From Lacticaseibacillus saniviri JCM 17471 = DSM 24301 (GTDB lineage Bacteria > Bacillota > Bacilli > Lactobacillales > Lactobacillaceae): a stretch of DNA of 64,000 bases. Both the position numbers and the translations under genes were made by a program. Position 1 is the stretch's first letter, and every line of letters begins with the position of its first letter. Shown piece by piece: positions 56,643 through 64,000 of this stretch. The stretch spans positions 1-64,000 of the forward strand of contig NZ_BBBX01000003.1 of the NCBI RefSeq assembly GCF_001311785.1, written 5' to 3'. The notes below the pieces were generated by a model. It did no database searches and was not told the DNA's origin. It saw nothing but the letters and a program-made list of their open reading frames with translations.

Positions 56643-58013
56643 TTAATAGACCTTAAAATTTTCCAGAAGACTTTTAGCCTCATCGGTATCCTTAGAAAAT
56701 TTTTCTGCAAACGCAGGATATATAATTGAAATAACTTTTGATTGTACAGTTCTCGCATCATATGCCTGGCTATTTGAATTAAGGGCGGCGAACAGGGCCT
56801 TAAACATTTCATAATCGAAATATTGTAAATAAGGTATAAGGTTATTCACAAAGTGTTCACTTGTGTCGTATGAGTCTGAACGACTAACAAGTGCAGCAAA
56901 CAGCTTAACTATATTTAATGTTTCACCCTCCAACTCAAAAGTCTCCCACACTTGCTTCATATCAGAATCACTAATCTGATAAAAATCTCTAGTCACATTA
57001 ATTGGAAACCATTTTTCAGACTCAGATTTCCCTGATCCCTGTGTCGGCTTATTGATGAGATTTAATGCCGTATGTAATCTAGAAATGGAGTCCTCTGAGT
57101 CAACATAGCCATTCAGTAACCATCTACATATATTGCTTGAAACATGATTGATGATCTGTTCTTGAAACACACGAGGTATCATCGTCCAGAATCCCGGATG
57201 CTCTTGGCAAAACTCTTCTATCAAGCGCAACCCAATATCATTGCCTTCATCTTTAAGATCCAATCTACTGACTAAATCTCTCGACTGAGATATTTGCACG
57301 TAGGCATCTGGACATTCTTTCATCAGCTCATCCAGCGCTCTGTAATTAATCTCTCTATTTTCTTTCGATTCTTTGTCCCTATTTACAAAGATAAATTTAA
57401 AAAGATTTTTCCCGAGAAACTCTAACTGTGTCTTATTTAACCGGTGAAAATAATTATCTCTAAGAAAAGATTTTAGCGTTGCGGGCTTCATTAAAAATTC
57501 CTTTTTGTACCCACTTAAATCATCAGTCAGTTTGTCAATTACATTTCCCGTAATTCGTGGCGGGAGCTGAAAAAGTTCCGTCATCATAGTTCCTATTAGT
57601 CCTGCGACTTCATATTTATTTGGTGTATAGAGCACAGCTCTGGATTCGAGCATACTTGGATGTGAACTGATGTTCCGTAAATTTTTTAGAGTCTCGATAC
57701 CGGCAATCAAAAGCTTCGAACTCATTAACTCTGTCATTGTTTTTATCTCATCCAACAGTGATTTTTCCCAACCGGGATCGTATGGGGACGATTTTTGAGT
57801 CTTGCTTGCTTTTTCGAGTATCTCTTTCGCAGAGCCATCCTGATAAACTTCTGCCAGTTCCTGAAGTTTTGATACCAGGTCTAGGATTACTGCGGAATAG
57901 AGTGAGTTGATTGTTGAACGATAATTTCCATTTTGATAAGTAGATATTGTTTCTCTCAAGGCATTAGCAGTTTCAGTCTTATATACTTTTGACAAATTTG
58001 AATAATCTTGCAA
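56643..58013 (-). CDS. HEPN-like putative defence protein
   Basis: 456 residues, not assigned to a named family. All-helical N-terminal part with LRNISSH at 112-118 (R113-x4-H118), the Rx4-6H motif of HEPN ribonucleases, in the expected place after two long helices. The remainder is helical with no membrane segment. DNA is visibly richer in A+T than neighbours, a sign of transfer. It lies between a gpmA fragment and a copy of gpmA-flank, near an Abi-type gene. Abortive-infection RNase is a reasonable inference only. Intact. Confidence 0.6.
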   Translation of the reverse strand: MQDYSNLSKVYKTETANALRETISTYQNGNYRSTINSLYSAVILDLVSKLQELAEVYQDGSAKEILEKASKTQKSSPYDPGWEKSLLDEIKTMTELMSSKLLIAGIETLKNLRNISSHPSMLESRAVLYTPNKYEVAGLIGTMMTELFQLPPRITGNVIDKLTDDLSGYKKEFLMKPATLKSFLRDNYFHRLNKTQLEFLGKNLFKFIFVNRDKESKENREINYRALDELMKECPDAYVQISQSRDLVSRLDLKDEGNDIGLRLIEEFCQEHPGFWTMIPRVFQEQIINHVSSNICRWLLNGYVDSEDSISRLHTALNLINKPTQGSGKSESEKWFPINVTRDFYQISDSDMKQVWETFELEGETLNIVKLFAALVSRSDSYDTSEHFVNNLIPYLQYFDYEMFKALFAALNSNSQAYDARTVQSKVISIIYPAFAEKFSKDTDEAKSLLENFKVY

Positions 58014-58032
58014 TGTCTAAAACCTCCAAATA

Positions 58033-58182
58033 ATTAACTTTGTGGTTGCTACCATTTCTGAGTTGGTGATGTCTTCATCTTGGCTCTTTTCGATGCGCTT
58101 GGTCAAGGCAAGTAATCCATCTCATGAGCGGCGATGATAGTGTCTTGCCAACTAACAAACCAGGCGCGATATGGCCTCTCAC
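58033..58182 (-). pseudogene. gpmA: gpmA 3' fragment (copy B), heavily decayed
   Basis: Across several frames the minus strand matches the GpmA segment HIAPDLLAGK, IIAAH, LTK.IE, EDI..LEM. Stops and indels throughout. Confidence 0.55.
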
Positions 58183-58270
58183 GCTGAACGAAAGGATCTG
58201 TTACCGTACTGACAATTTCCACTAGTTAAACTGAGAATTTTTTTAGAAGACTTTACCTTTTCACATACAT

Positions 58271-58851
58271 TCATTCCATATCAGTCCGATACTGTGTCCT
58301 TGTTTCTGTCTTTCCTGTTTCGCTTGAAAATCGAACACTTATGTTACGATCTTTAATCATCTCGTACAGCGTAGGTAACAAGTGCTTCACTTTAGCTTTG
58401 TTTGCGTCTGAAGCATGTTTTCCATCACCATTGAGATCATGTCTAATCATCCCGTTATAGTAAATGGCATGGGGATTTGGAAAACCGTATGCTCTTGAAA
58501 CTTGCGTTCTATTATCGATTCGAAGAATATATACGTGTATCCCCCCATCAATAGCTCGATATAGATCAAATAATTTAAAAGTTGTGGAGTCAGGCATCGT
58601 TTCAATTTCGAAAAACTCTCTTATTTCATAATATTGCTCTGGCAAAAAGGTGTTCACTTTAAACTCGTCATCAATATTTAATGAAAGCTCTTCTTGTGAA
58701 TTGAACTCATTAAAAATTAATCTTCGTTTAGCTTCACTACCAAGTTGAAATCCATACAATAACGAATATCTATTTTATTGTAATAAAATTCGAATGAATC
58801 ATTACCATTTTTGACCTCTTTAGCCAGTGTATTGAACCTAAACATTGTCAT
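58271..58851 (-). CDS. Unknown protein in the gpmA-fragment region (frameshifted)
   Basis: About 193 residues. Starts MTMFRFNTLAKEVKNGND at the ATG at 58851 (GAGGTT before it); a missing base near 58764 breaks the frame before LYGFQLGSEAKRRL. Middle: TFKLFDLYRAIDGG and YGFPNPHAIYYNGMIRHDL; C-terminus basic. No signal or helix. A+T-rich. No family recognised; perhaps partner of a toxin or defence gene. Confidence 0.55.
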
Positions 58852-58999
58852 AGATTAACCTCATTTCTATTATAAGTCGACAGTATCACCAAAAAACAAA
58901 TATTGCTAGTCATACTGTTGATCCGTCAAGAGCCATTTAAGTTCTTACAAGCTGAAATGCATGACAATCACCGCTGTTATTATCTGCCATCCATTCTCT

Positions 59000-59160
59000 T
59001 TTCAGATTGCGTCAGTCACAACATCCATGTCTATAGGTGGGCATCAAGCACCGTATTAACTTACGCAGTAAATGTATCAGCCTTCATCCTTCAAAAGCCA
59101 TACGTTATTTACCCTTCAGAAAAAATTGACATCATTAGCAGCCCTTTGTAGAAATAATAT
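59000..59160 (-). repeat. Leader module copy 4, decayed
   Basis: AATAACGTATGGC.TTTGAAG and GAAGGCTGAT.CA.TTACTG match copy 3; the hairpin is weakened and the short frame stops after five codons. The 58852-59500 gap otherwise holds only the short frame at 59260. Confidence 0.6.
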
Positions 59161-59259
59161 ATACTGAGGAACTTAATAGTGTCGCTAGTTGTACAAGATT
59201 GAATTATTCTAAAATCCGGAAACATTCTCTCAACTCTCAGAACTGACATCTTTGGCTAA

Positions 59260-59415
59260 TTACAGAACATAATGTAACCTGTCCAAAGATGCCGAAAGCA
59301 AAGCAGCTTTCAATTGTTTGAATAGCATTCGAAAATCAACGACACGGGCATCTATATTTTTCACGCCATCTGTCCAGATGTAGAGTTTCTGCACCGCATT
59401 GTCTTCACATTGCAC
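59260..59415 (-). CDS. Possible 51-residue gene remnant
   Basis: GTG start after GGTAGG, soluble, containing KLYIWTDGVKNIDARVVDF. No family recognised; may be a remnant of a longer gene or chance. Confidence 0.25.
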   Translation of the reverse strand: MQCEDNAVQKLYIWTDGVKNIDARVVDFRMLFKQLKAALLSASLDRLHYVL

Positions 59416-59500
59416 AAAGACCTACCACTATGCTAAATTCTGTTTTTAATTATGCTAAGATTAGATGAAAAGTAAAATCATCTGCTTTTCATCACATATA

Positions 59501-60339
59501 ATGGAGATGAATCAAGTGGCATTTAATCCTGTCGATCTACGAAACCTATCTTTATTTTTCAACAATGGCGGCTATGTGATGGACTTTTCGACCACAGAAT
59601 TCGACGATTTCACGGAATCAGTAGTGGGAATTCCAATTACTACTAAATATCAAACGTCCAAAGCTAAGTCACTTAATTCTTTTTTCAGTGAGGCCAACGA
59701 TCAAGAAGCTCGCAAATTATTGTCCGCCCTATTAGAATACTTTGACAACACTTATCGGAAAAACAGTCGTCCCCAGGACATTGATAACGTTAAAAGAATG
59801 GATAATTACTATGAAACCATTGTTCACATTAGTAATTCTTGGAACTACACGCCATCACAAGATCTACTCAGTAAAAGCAGTTTACGCAGTAAGAGTCTTG
59901 ATCACCAATTGTCCGAGATAGGTTGAAAGATCTTGAGAATAAGATGAATGACGATTCAGCCTTTAGTATCGGTACGTCGAAAGATTTACTAGAATCCGTT
60001 ATGAAATCTATTTTAGATGATGCCCATATCTCTTATACCAGTGAAAAAGGGCGAACTGATGATGTTCCTGCTCTTTGGAATAAAGTTCAAACTGAACTAA
60101 GCCTTAAACCTAAGGATATGCCCGATACTCCAATAGGAAAGAGCTCCAAAGAAATATTAAGCTCAATTTCAAAAATTGTAATAGATATGGACGATCTGCG
60201 TAACCAGTATGGAACAGGACATGGTCGAAATTCCAGTTTTAAGCCACTCCCCATTAGGTATGGTAAGCTCACAGCTGCTATGACAATTACGCTGATTGAA
60301 TTTCTACTAGATACGATCGAAAGTCGCCAATCTGAGTAA
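59501..60339 (+). CDS. Abi-type abortive-infection protein with Abi C-terminal domain (frameshifted)
   Basis: About 275-280 residues. N-terminal part (NLSLFFNNGGYVMDFSTTEF) resembles AbiJ-type N-terminal domains; the C-terminal part has RNQYGTGHGR and a final helix typical of the Abi_C domain, a HEPN-like region with RxxYGxGHG. A missing A near 59903 breaks the frame (restored DHQIVRDRLKDLENKM). Start could be the ATG at 59501 or GTG at 59516 (GGAG 9 bases upstream). Presumably blocks phage growth by RNA cleavage. Confidence 0.75.
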
Positions 60340-60799
60340 CCAGTATCTTTAATTACAGCTAAAAAGCCGTGGTCTCAACAGGCCATGCTTTCTAGCTTTT
60401 TCATTTGAAAAAATGTCTAAGACATGGCTTCTCTTGCTCTTCTCAAACTTTGCCTTACCGCGTTACACACTTTATTAGTACAGAAGGAACTTACCTTACC
60501 TTGCGCTATTAAAATTGAAGCTAATGTAGACGCGAGCATCTGTCCTCAGGAGATTTTACTTATATGAATTAATAGGATTCCCCGCTCACAGCAATTCAAC
60601 AAAACGGTTGAGCATCAACAATTTGACAAGATATTAATTTCTCGTTTAAACACATTTTGCTCATTTTACAATTTTCACCTTTTAATAAACTTACCGAATC
60701 TGAACTACTTGGATGGCGAATCCACACGCAGTGACGCAAATCGAATGTCTCTAGGGTCTGCAAATGCCAATTTTATGACACCCTATGCTAATTTATGGC
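60340..60799. other. Gene-free stretch with gpmA-flank repeat
   Basis: A weak hairpin (60362-60395) follows the Abi gene. 60745-60830 holds CTCTAGGGTCTGC and the gpmA-type terminator, matching 56410-56490. No coding signal otherwise. Confidence 0.45.
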
Positions 60800-60830
60800 A
60801 AAAAAGAACACCCACCGAAGTGAGTGTTCA
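60800..60830 (-). terminator. gpmA-type terminator copy
   Basis: GAACACCCACC-GAAGTGAGTGTTC with T6 on the minus strand; about 130 bases after the gpmA copy C stop. Confidence 0.75.
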
Positions 60831-60962
60831 CAACTAGGAAAGTATTAACGTGTTCACCCTCACAACAAACTCCGTCCAGCTTACTTCTCCGCGGATGCAC
60901 GCATCCGTCATCGAAGTTATGCTGGTACTCGTTTGTTACCCGTGAGGCTTCACACTTCTCAA

Positions 60963-61274
60963 TTACTTACCTAACTTTTCCTTGCTTGTAACGTTCAACT
61001 TTTCGTCGAAGTCATACACAACTGGTTCGCCAGTTGCCATTTCTAAGTTGATGATATCTTCATCAGAAATGTTTTCGATGTACTTGGTCAAGGCACGTAA
61101 CGAGTTACCATGAGCAGCGATGATAACGTTCTTGCCTGCTAACAAGTCAGGAGCGATATGGTCTTCCCAGAAAGGACCTAAGGAGAATCTGCTGGTCTGA
61201 TAAAACGCATATATACCGGCAACTTTAGCGTATTTTTGATCGACCAGCGAGCGTCCTGGGTGGCAAATTGGCAC
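60963..61274 (-). pseudogene. gpmA: gpmA 3' fragment (copy C), best preserved
   Basis: About the last 70 residues of phosphoglycerate mutase are intact: FWEDHIAPDLLAGKN, IIAAHGNSLRALTKYIE, EDIINLEMATGEPVVYDF to a natural stop. It is joined to about 34 residues that do not match GpmA (RSLVDQKYAKVAGIYAFYQ), so the 5' side is rearranged. Without its active-site histidine half it cannot be a mutase. Confidence 0.8.
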
Positions 61275-61318
61275 AGTTCCACCTAGTTACTAATCCTTAG
61301 TTTCAACCTGAACTGGCA

Positions 61319-61825
61319 CTAGTTTCCAACTTGAGCCTGAAGGCTTAGTGGATGACTTGGCTTCCCTGTATCAGGGTTCACCAACATCTTAAGTTTGTCA
61401 GCAACTTTGTCTTCCTGATACATGCTCATTAGCTTAGCCAATCGTGCTTGAGCCACTTTTGATTTACTTGGCAGCGAACCCATTCCTAAGATAACCTCAT
61501 CAACGTTATGTGCCATACTGACCAGTTCCAGCAGTCCTTGATCCGTACCTGCTTTGGTTAGGCTACTGCTATTCCCTAAACTTTTGGGCTTACTAAACAG
61601 ATTGGCCACAACTACGCCACCACCTGTTAGTGAGCGAATATGATTCATAATCAGCAAGCGTGTAATGTCCATCACCCTAGGATCACCATCAGACGGATAA
61701 TTACAAATCACCATATACTGTGGCTTTGACTCATCCCACACCCAACGAACCCAGTATAAATTCTCTGAATTGTGACGTGACGTAACTTTAATTGTCTCTA
61801 ACGCTAATGTCTTCTCTCTTACCAT
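61319..61825 (-). CDS. DUF1643 family protein
   Basis: 168 residues: WVWDESKPQYMVICNYPS, VANLFSKPKSL and a C-terminal GKPSHPLSL fit DUF1643, a small family often found on mobile elements, function unknown. Start ATG follows AAAGGAG. Downstream of the integrase. Intact. Confidence 0.78.
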   Translation of the reverse strand: MVREKTLALETIKVTSRHNSENLYWVRWVWDESKPQYMVICNYPSDGDPRVMDITRLLIMNHIRSLTGGGVVVANLFSKPKSLGNSSSLTKAGTDQGLLELVSMAHNVDEVILGMGSLPSKSKVAQARLAKLMSMYQEDKVADKLKMLVNPDTGKPSHPLSLQAQVGN

Positions 61826-61862
61826 TGTAATCTCCTTTAGTCATAATTGAATGCAAACAAAT

Positions 61863-61896
61863 AAGCCAACATCCCACTAAGGGTGTTGGCTTTTTC
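61863..61896. terminator. Bidirectional terminator after the integrase gene
   Basis: GCCAACA.CC/GG.TGTTGGC arms; T5 on the plus strand. Confidence 0.8.
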
Positions 61897-63039
61897 TTAT
61901 TTAGCAATACTAGTGACATTGATTGCTTTGAGTGCTTCTTGCTCCATGCGGTCAGGTAACATCGACAGGTAATACTGTTGCGTAATCTGAACGGATGAAT
62001 GACCGAGGAACTTTGATATATAGGCAATGTTAATCTTATTATCAAGCATCAACGAGGCTAATGTGTGCCGTATTGTATGTGTACTGTACTTCGCCTCAAT
62101 TCCTAACCTGATTTGTAGCTGATGGTACGCTGCATTCAAGCCACGGGATCGTGGTAGCTCACCTTGATTATTCAAGAACAATAAGTTCTCAGGGTTGGGA
62201 ATACCACGCTGGAACAGCCATTTGCGATGTTCCATAGACCACTTGTGAATGACTAGCATTGCCTCAGGAGCAATTTGAATTTGCCTAATGGAACTCGGCG
62301 TCTTGGGTTCCTTGATGGTCTCATGAAGTGAATCGTAACTACGCGTCACACTGATTGTATTAGATTCGTAGTCAAGATCCTCGTCACGTAAGGCCAGACA
62401 TTCACCAGCACGCAACCCAGCCTGAGTGATGACAAACAGAGCCATACGGTTAACATCCGACAGGCGGTACTTGTAATCAAACAGGAAGGTCTGAATCTTG
62501 AAGAAATCCTCTCGCGACATAAACTTCGCGTCCGGTTTCTTGGTGCGATTTGGGTCTGCAACTAGTGTAATCCTACGTGCTGGATTATGTGGCAATACCC
62601 CATCGTCAACAGCATCAGCTAAAACTGAGCGAATTTGGGACAGCATCTTCCGTTGCGTTTCGTGTGACAACTTGTCAGACAGCGCATTGAAGAAGCCTTG
62701 TATTAAGGACCGATTCAAGTCGCGCATGGTTACCTTAGGCAAAACCTTTTTGATGTACCGTAACGTATATCTATAGGTGTCTTCTGTTGTTGCTGCCACG
62801 CTACGACGTTTGAACACTTGATACGCTTGCCAAAAGTAATCACTAAACAGCATCCTTTCAGCAACCAGCTTCTTCCCATGCGCAACCGACACGGACAGTT
62901 CTGCCAGCCATAGATTAGCTTCCTTCTCCGTTTCAAACACTCTTGTTCGTCGAGCACGTACGCCGTCAATCGTACTACTGAACTCGGCCTTGTACGGGAA
63001 CTTTGACCCTTTACGCGGATTCGCGTATATCCTAGACAT
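61897..63039 (-). CDS. Tyrosine recombinase (phage-type integrase)
   Basis: 380 residues: AP2-like arm-binding N-terminus (YKAEFSSTIDGVRARRTRVF), SAM-like core-binding domain (about 60-165), catalytic domain with R in TQAGLRAGECLAL, H-x-x-R in HTIRHTLASLML, H in FLGHSSVQIT and the nucleophile Tyr in QQYYLSM. It would excise and integrate the element whose replication gene lies upstream. Downstream attachment site not identified. Intact. Confidence 0.95.
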   Translation of the reverse strand: MSRIYANPRKGSKFPYKAEFSSTIDGVRARRTRVFETEKEANLWLAELSVSVAHGKKLVAERMLFSDYFWQAYQVFKRRSVAATTEDTYRYTLRYIKKVLPKVTMRDLNRSLIQGFFNALSDKLSHETQRKMLSQIRSVLADAVDDGVLPHNPARRITLVADPNRTKKPDAKFMSREDFFKIQTFLFDYKYRLSDVNRMALFVITQAGLRAGECLALRDEDLDYESNTISVTRSYDSLHETIKEPKTPSSIRQIQIAPEAMLVIHKWSMEHRKWLFQRGIPNPENLLFLNNQGELPRSRGLNAAYHQLQIRLGIEAKYSTHTIRHTLASLMLDNKINIAYISKFLGHSSVQITQQYYLSMLPDRMEQEALKAINVTSIAK

Positions 63040-63055
63040 TATATTTCACCTCTAT

Positions 63056-63086
63056 AAAAGCCCGTTACCATCGCTGGCAACGGGCC
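63056..63086 (-). terminator. Hairpin between excisionase-like and integrase genes
   Basis: AGCCCGTT..CC/GG.AACGGGC, T4 on the minus strand. Confidence 0.65.
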
Positions 63087-63096
63087 TTGTTGATTG

Positions 63097-63363
63097 TTAC
63101 TTATCGTACCAATGCTTGGTGGTCTGACTGATGTACTCAATCAAGCCAGCCTTAGGAATTTTAAAGCGTCCTTTTTCACCAATCGCAATCCGAGGTAATT
63201 CGGGATCAAGTAATAGGCGCTCGAAAGAGGAACGCGAGATTCCAAGCAAATCAGCTGCTTCTTGAATATTGAGCAGTACGTATGGATTCGCATCGTGATT
63301 CAAGTAGTGCTCATTGACCAGATGCAAAAACTGTGAGAATTCTGATTCAACGCTAACGTCCAT
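63097..63363 (-). CDS. Excisionase-like HTH protein
   Basis: 88 residues with a MerR/Xis-like helix-turn-helix (LNIQEAADLLGISRSSFERL, then a FKIPKAGLIEYI wing). Position between primase and integrase is typical of excisionase genes in satellites and ICE-like elements. Intact. Confidence 0.8.
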   Translation of the reverse strand: MDVSVESEFSQFLHLVNEHYLNHDANPYVLLNIQEAADLLGISRSSFERLLLDPELPRIAIGEKGRFKIPKAGLIEYISQTTKHWYDK

Positions 63364-63369
63364 GTGGTA

Positions 63370-64000
63370 TCACTCCTCTCTGATCGTAATGTCATGAACA
63401 TAGCTATCGCCATTGCTCTTTCGCTTGCTCAAAGGAATACTGTGAACTGCAAATAGAGCTGATGAGAACTTCGGCCAAAATGCCTTGGGCGAATCAGTCC
63501 CCTGAGCTGGAATCTCTTTGTCATCCAACCACTGTTTATACCGATTCAAAACATCCGCCGCATTCGTTTTGTCTTGCGGTGCCTTAATGACCTGCGACCG
63601 AGTGAACTCAATCACAGGGTTTGCAGTCGCCATATACTTGGAAACTTCCTGCTTCATTGATGGGCTTTGATGTAAGTCCCACTTGTTCGCGATTAATCGC
63701 CTTAGTCCCTCGATGGCCCAACCCAAAATCAAGGAAGACTCTTCCTCCAACTTGCTGGACAAGTTTTTGTCCTGTTCTTCAGGTAAAAATGTACGGGTTA
63801 AACGAATCAGCATCAGCCGGCGTGCCATGCCATATGACCCATCGGACAATTCAGGCAATCGATTGAAGAGAAACACAAACTTAGTCGGAAACACGGTGGT
63901 GATTGGATCACTGTTCTTCACATCGGTGTATACAGGTTCACCAGCACTTAGAGCTTTCAAACTGCTGGAATCAAACTTGGCATCCGCATTCTCCGTTGAA
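63370..64000 (-). CDS. D5/P4-type primase-helicase (partial, runs off window)
   Basis: C-terminal 210 residues: KALSAGEPVYTDVKNSDPI, TKFVFLFNRLPELSDGSYG and RRLMLIRLTRTFLPEEQD are SF3 helicase signatures of phage/plasmid primase proteins. The frame stays open to the window end, so the 5' part is missing here. It would start replication of the integrated element. Confidence 0.9.
   Translation of the reverse strand, partial: STENADAKFDSSSLKALSAGEPVYTDVKNSDPITTVFPTKFVFLFNRLPELSDGSYGMARRLMLIRLTRTFLPEEQDKNLSSKLEEESSLILGWAIEGLRRLIANKWDLHQSPSMKQEVSKYMATANPVIEFTRSQVIKAPQDKTNAADVLNRYKQWLDDKEIPAQGTDSPKAFWPKFSSALFAVHSIPLSKRKSNGDSYVHDITIREE

Noticed and set aside
1-64000. tRNA, rRNA or riboswitch genes
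   Set aside because: No cloverleaf with TTCRA loop, no rRNA signature and no T-box (none before ilvE) could be recognised by eye.

Overview
The window looks like a chromosomal segment of a lactobacillus (family Lactobacillaceae). Signs are AGGAGG-type ribosome sites, SLAP-type surface modules, a KxYKxGKxW secretion signal, a choloylglycine-hydrolase-family enzyme and many MarR/TetR/MerR regulators paired with oxidoreductases or exporters. The genus cannot be fixed from the sequence alone. There is no rRNA, no recognisable tRNA and no CRISPR array.

Layout. 0-9.8 kb: beta-lactamase-fold protein, TetR-controlled ABC exporter, MarR-controlled MFS exporter, Bcr-like MFS exporter, DUF1398-like protein, NTF2-like protein and WYL regulator. 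9.8-12.7 kb: TetR regulator divergent from a flavin NADH oxidase-like enzyme, and a glycosyltransferase. 12.8-18.9 kb: a pentose/pentitol operon (MFS transporter, zinc dehydrogenase, HIT protein, D-lyxose isomerase, xylulokinase) divergent from an AraC regulator. 19-25.7 kb: ilvE, a MacB-like ABC transporter, a choloylglycine-hydrolase-family enzyme, a Tim44-like protein, and an aldo/keto reductase with its MerR regulator. 25.8-30.3 kb: SDR enzymes, an ArsR regulon (ArsR, DJ-1/PfpI protein, epimerase-like SDR) and a degenerate sirtuin. 30.5-38.1 kb: lipoprotein, two secreted SLAP proteins, a DrrAB-type exporter with MarR, and an MDR/SDR pair with MarR. 38.3-46.9 kb: MerR with SDR, aldehyde dehydrogenase, MDR enzyme, NTF2-like proteins, MFS exporter with MarR, and a SLAP protein. 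47-56 kb: CPBP-family proteases, very small membrane proteins and a 916-residue surface protein. 56-61.3 kb: an AT-rich patchwork of a HEPN-like protein, an Abi-type protein, an unknown protein and three decayed 3' ends of gpmA. From 61.3 kb to the end: edge of an integrated element (DUF1643 protein, tyrosine integrase, excisionase-like HTH protein, D5/P4-type primase-helicase running off the window).

Much of the DNA consists of small self-contained switches: a regulator, an operator at the promoter, and one enzyme or exporter. Several operators can be read directly, including twin ArsR sites at two promoters, two MerR-type promoters with 19-bp spacers, twin TetR palindromes and a MarR palindrome pair.

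An important caveat: about 29 genes contain one or more single-base frame breaks (about 37 in all), often at a homopolymer and nearly always with the protein continuing perfectly in another frame. I read most of these as sequencing/assembly indels rather than true decay. Such genes are given as one CDS spanning both pieces and labelled frameshifted; their spans are therefore not always multiples of three. The most unusual part is 49.6-61.3 kb, where a leader carrying a terminator hairpin directly before a ribosome site is repeated four times and gpmA 3' fragments with their terminator are interleaved with immunity/defence-like genes.
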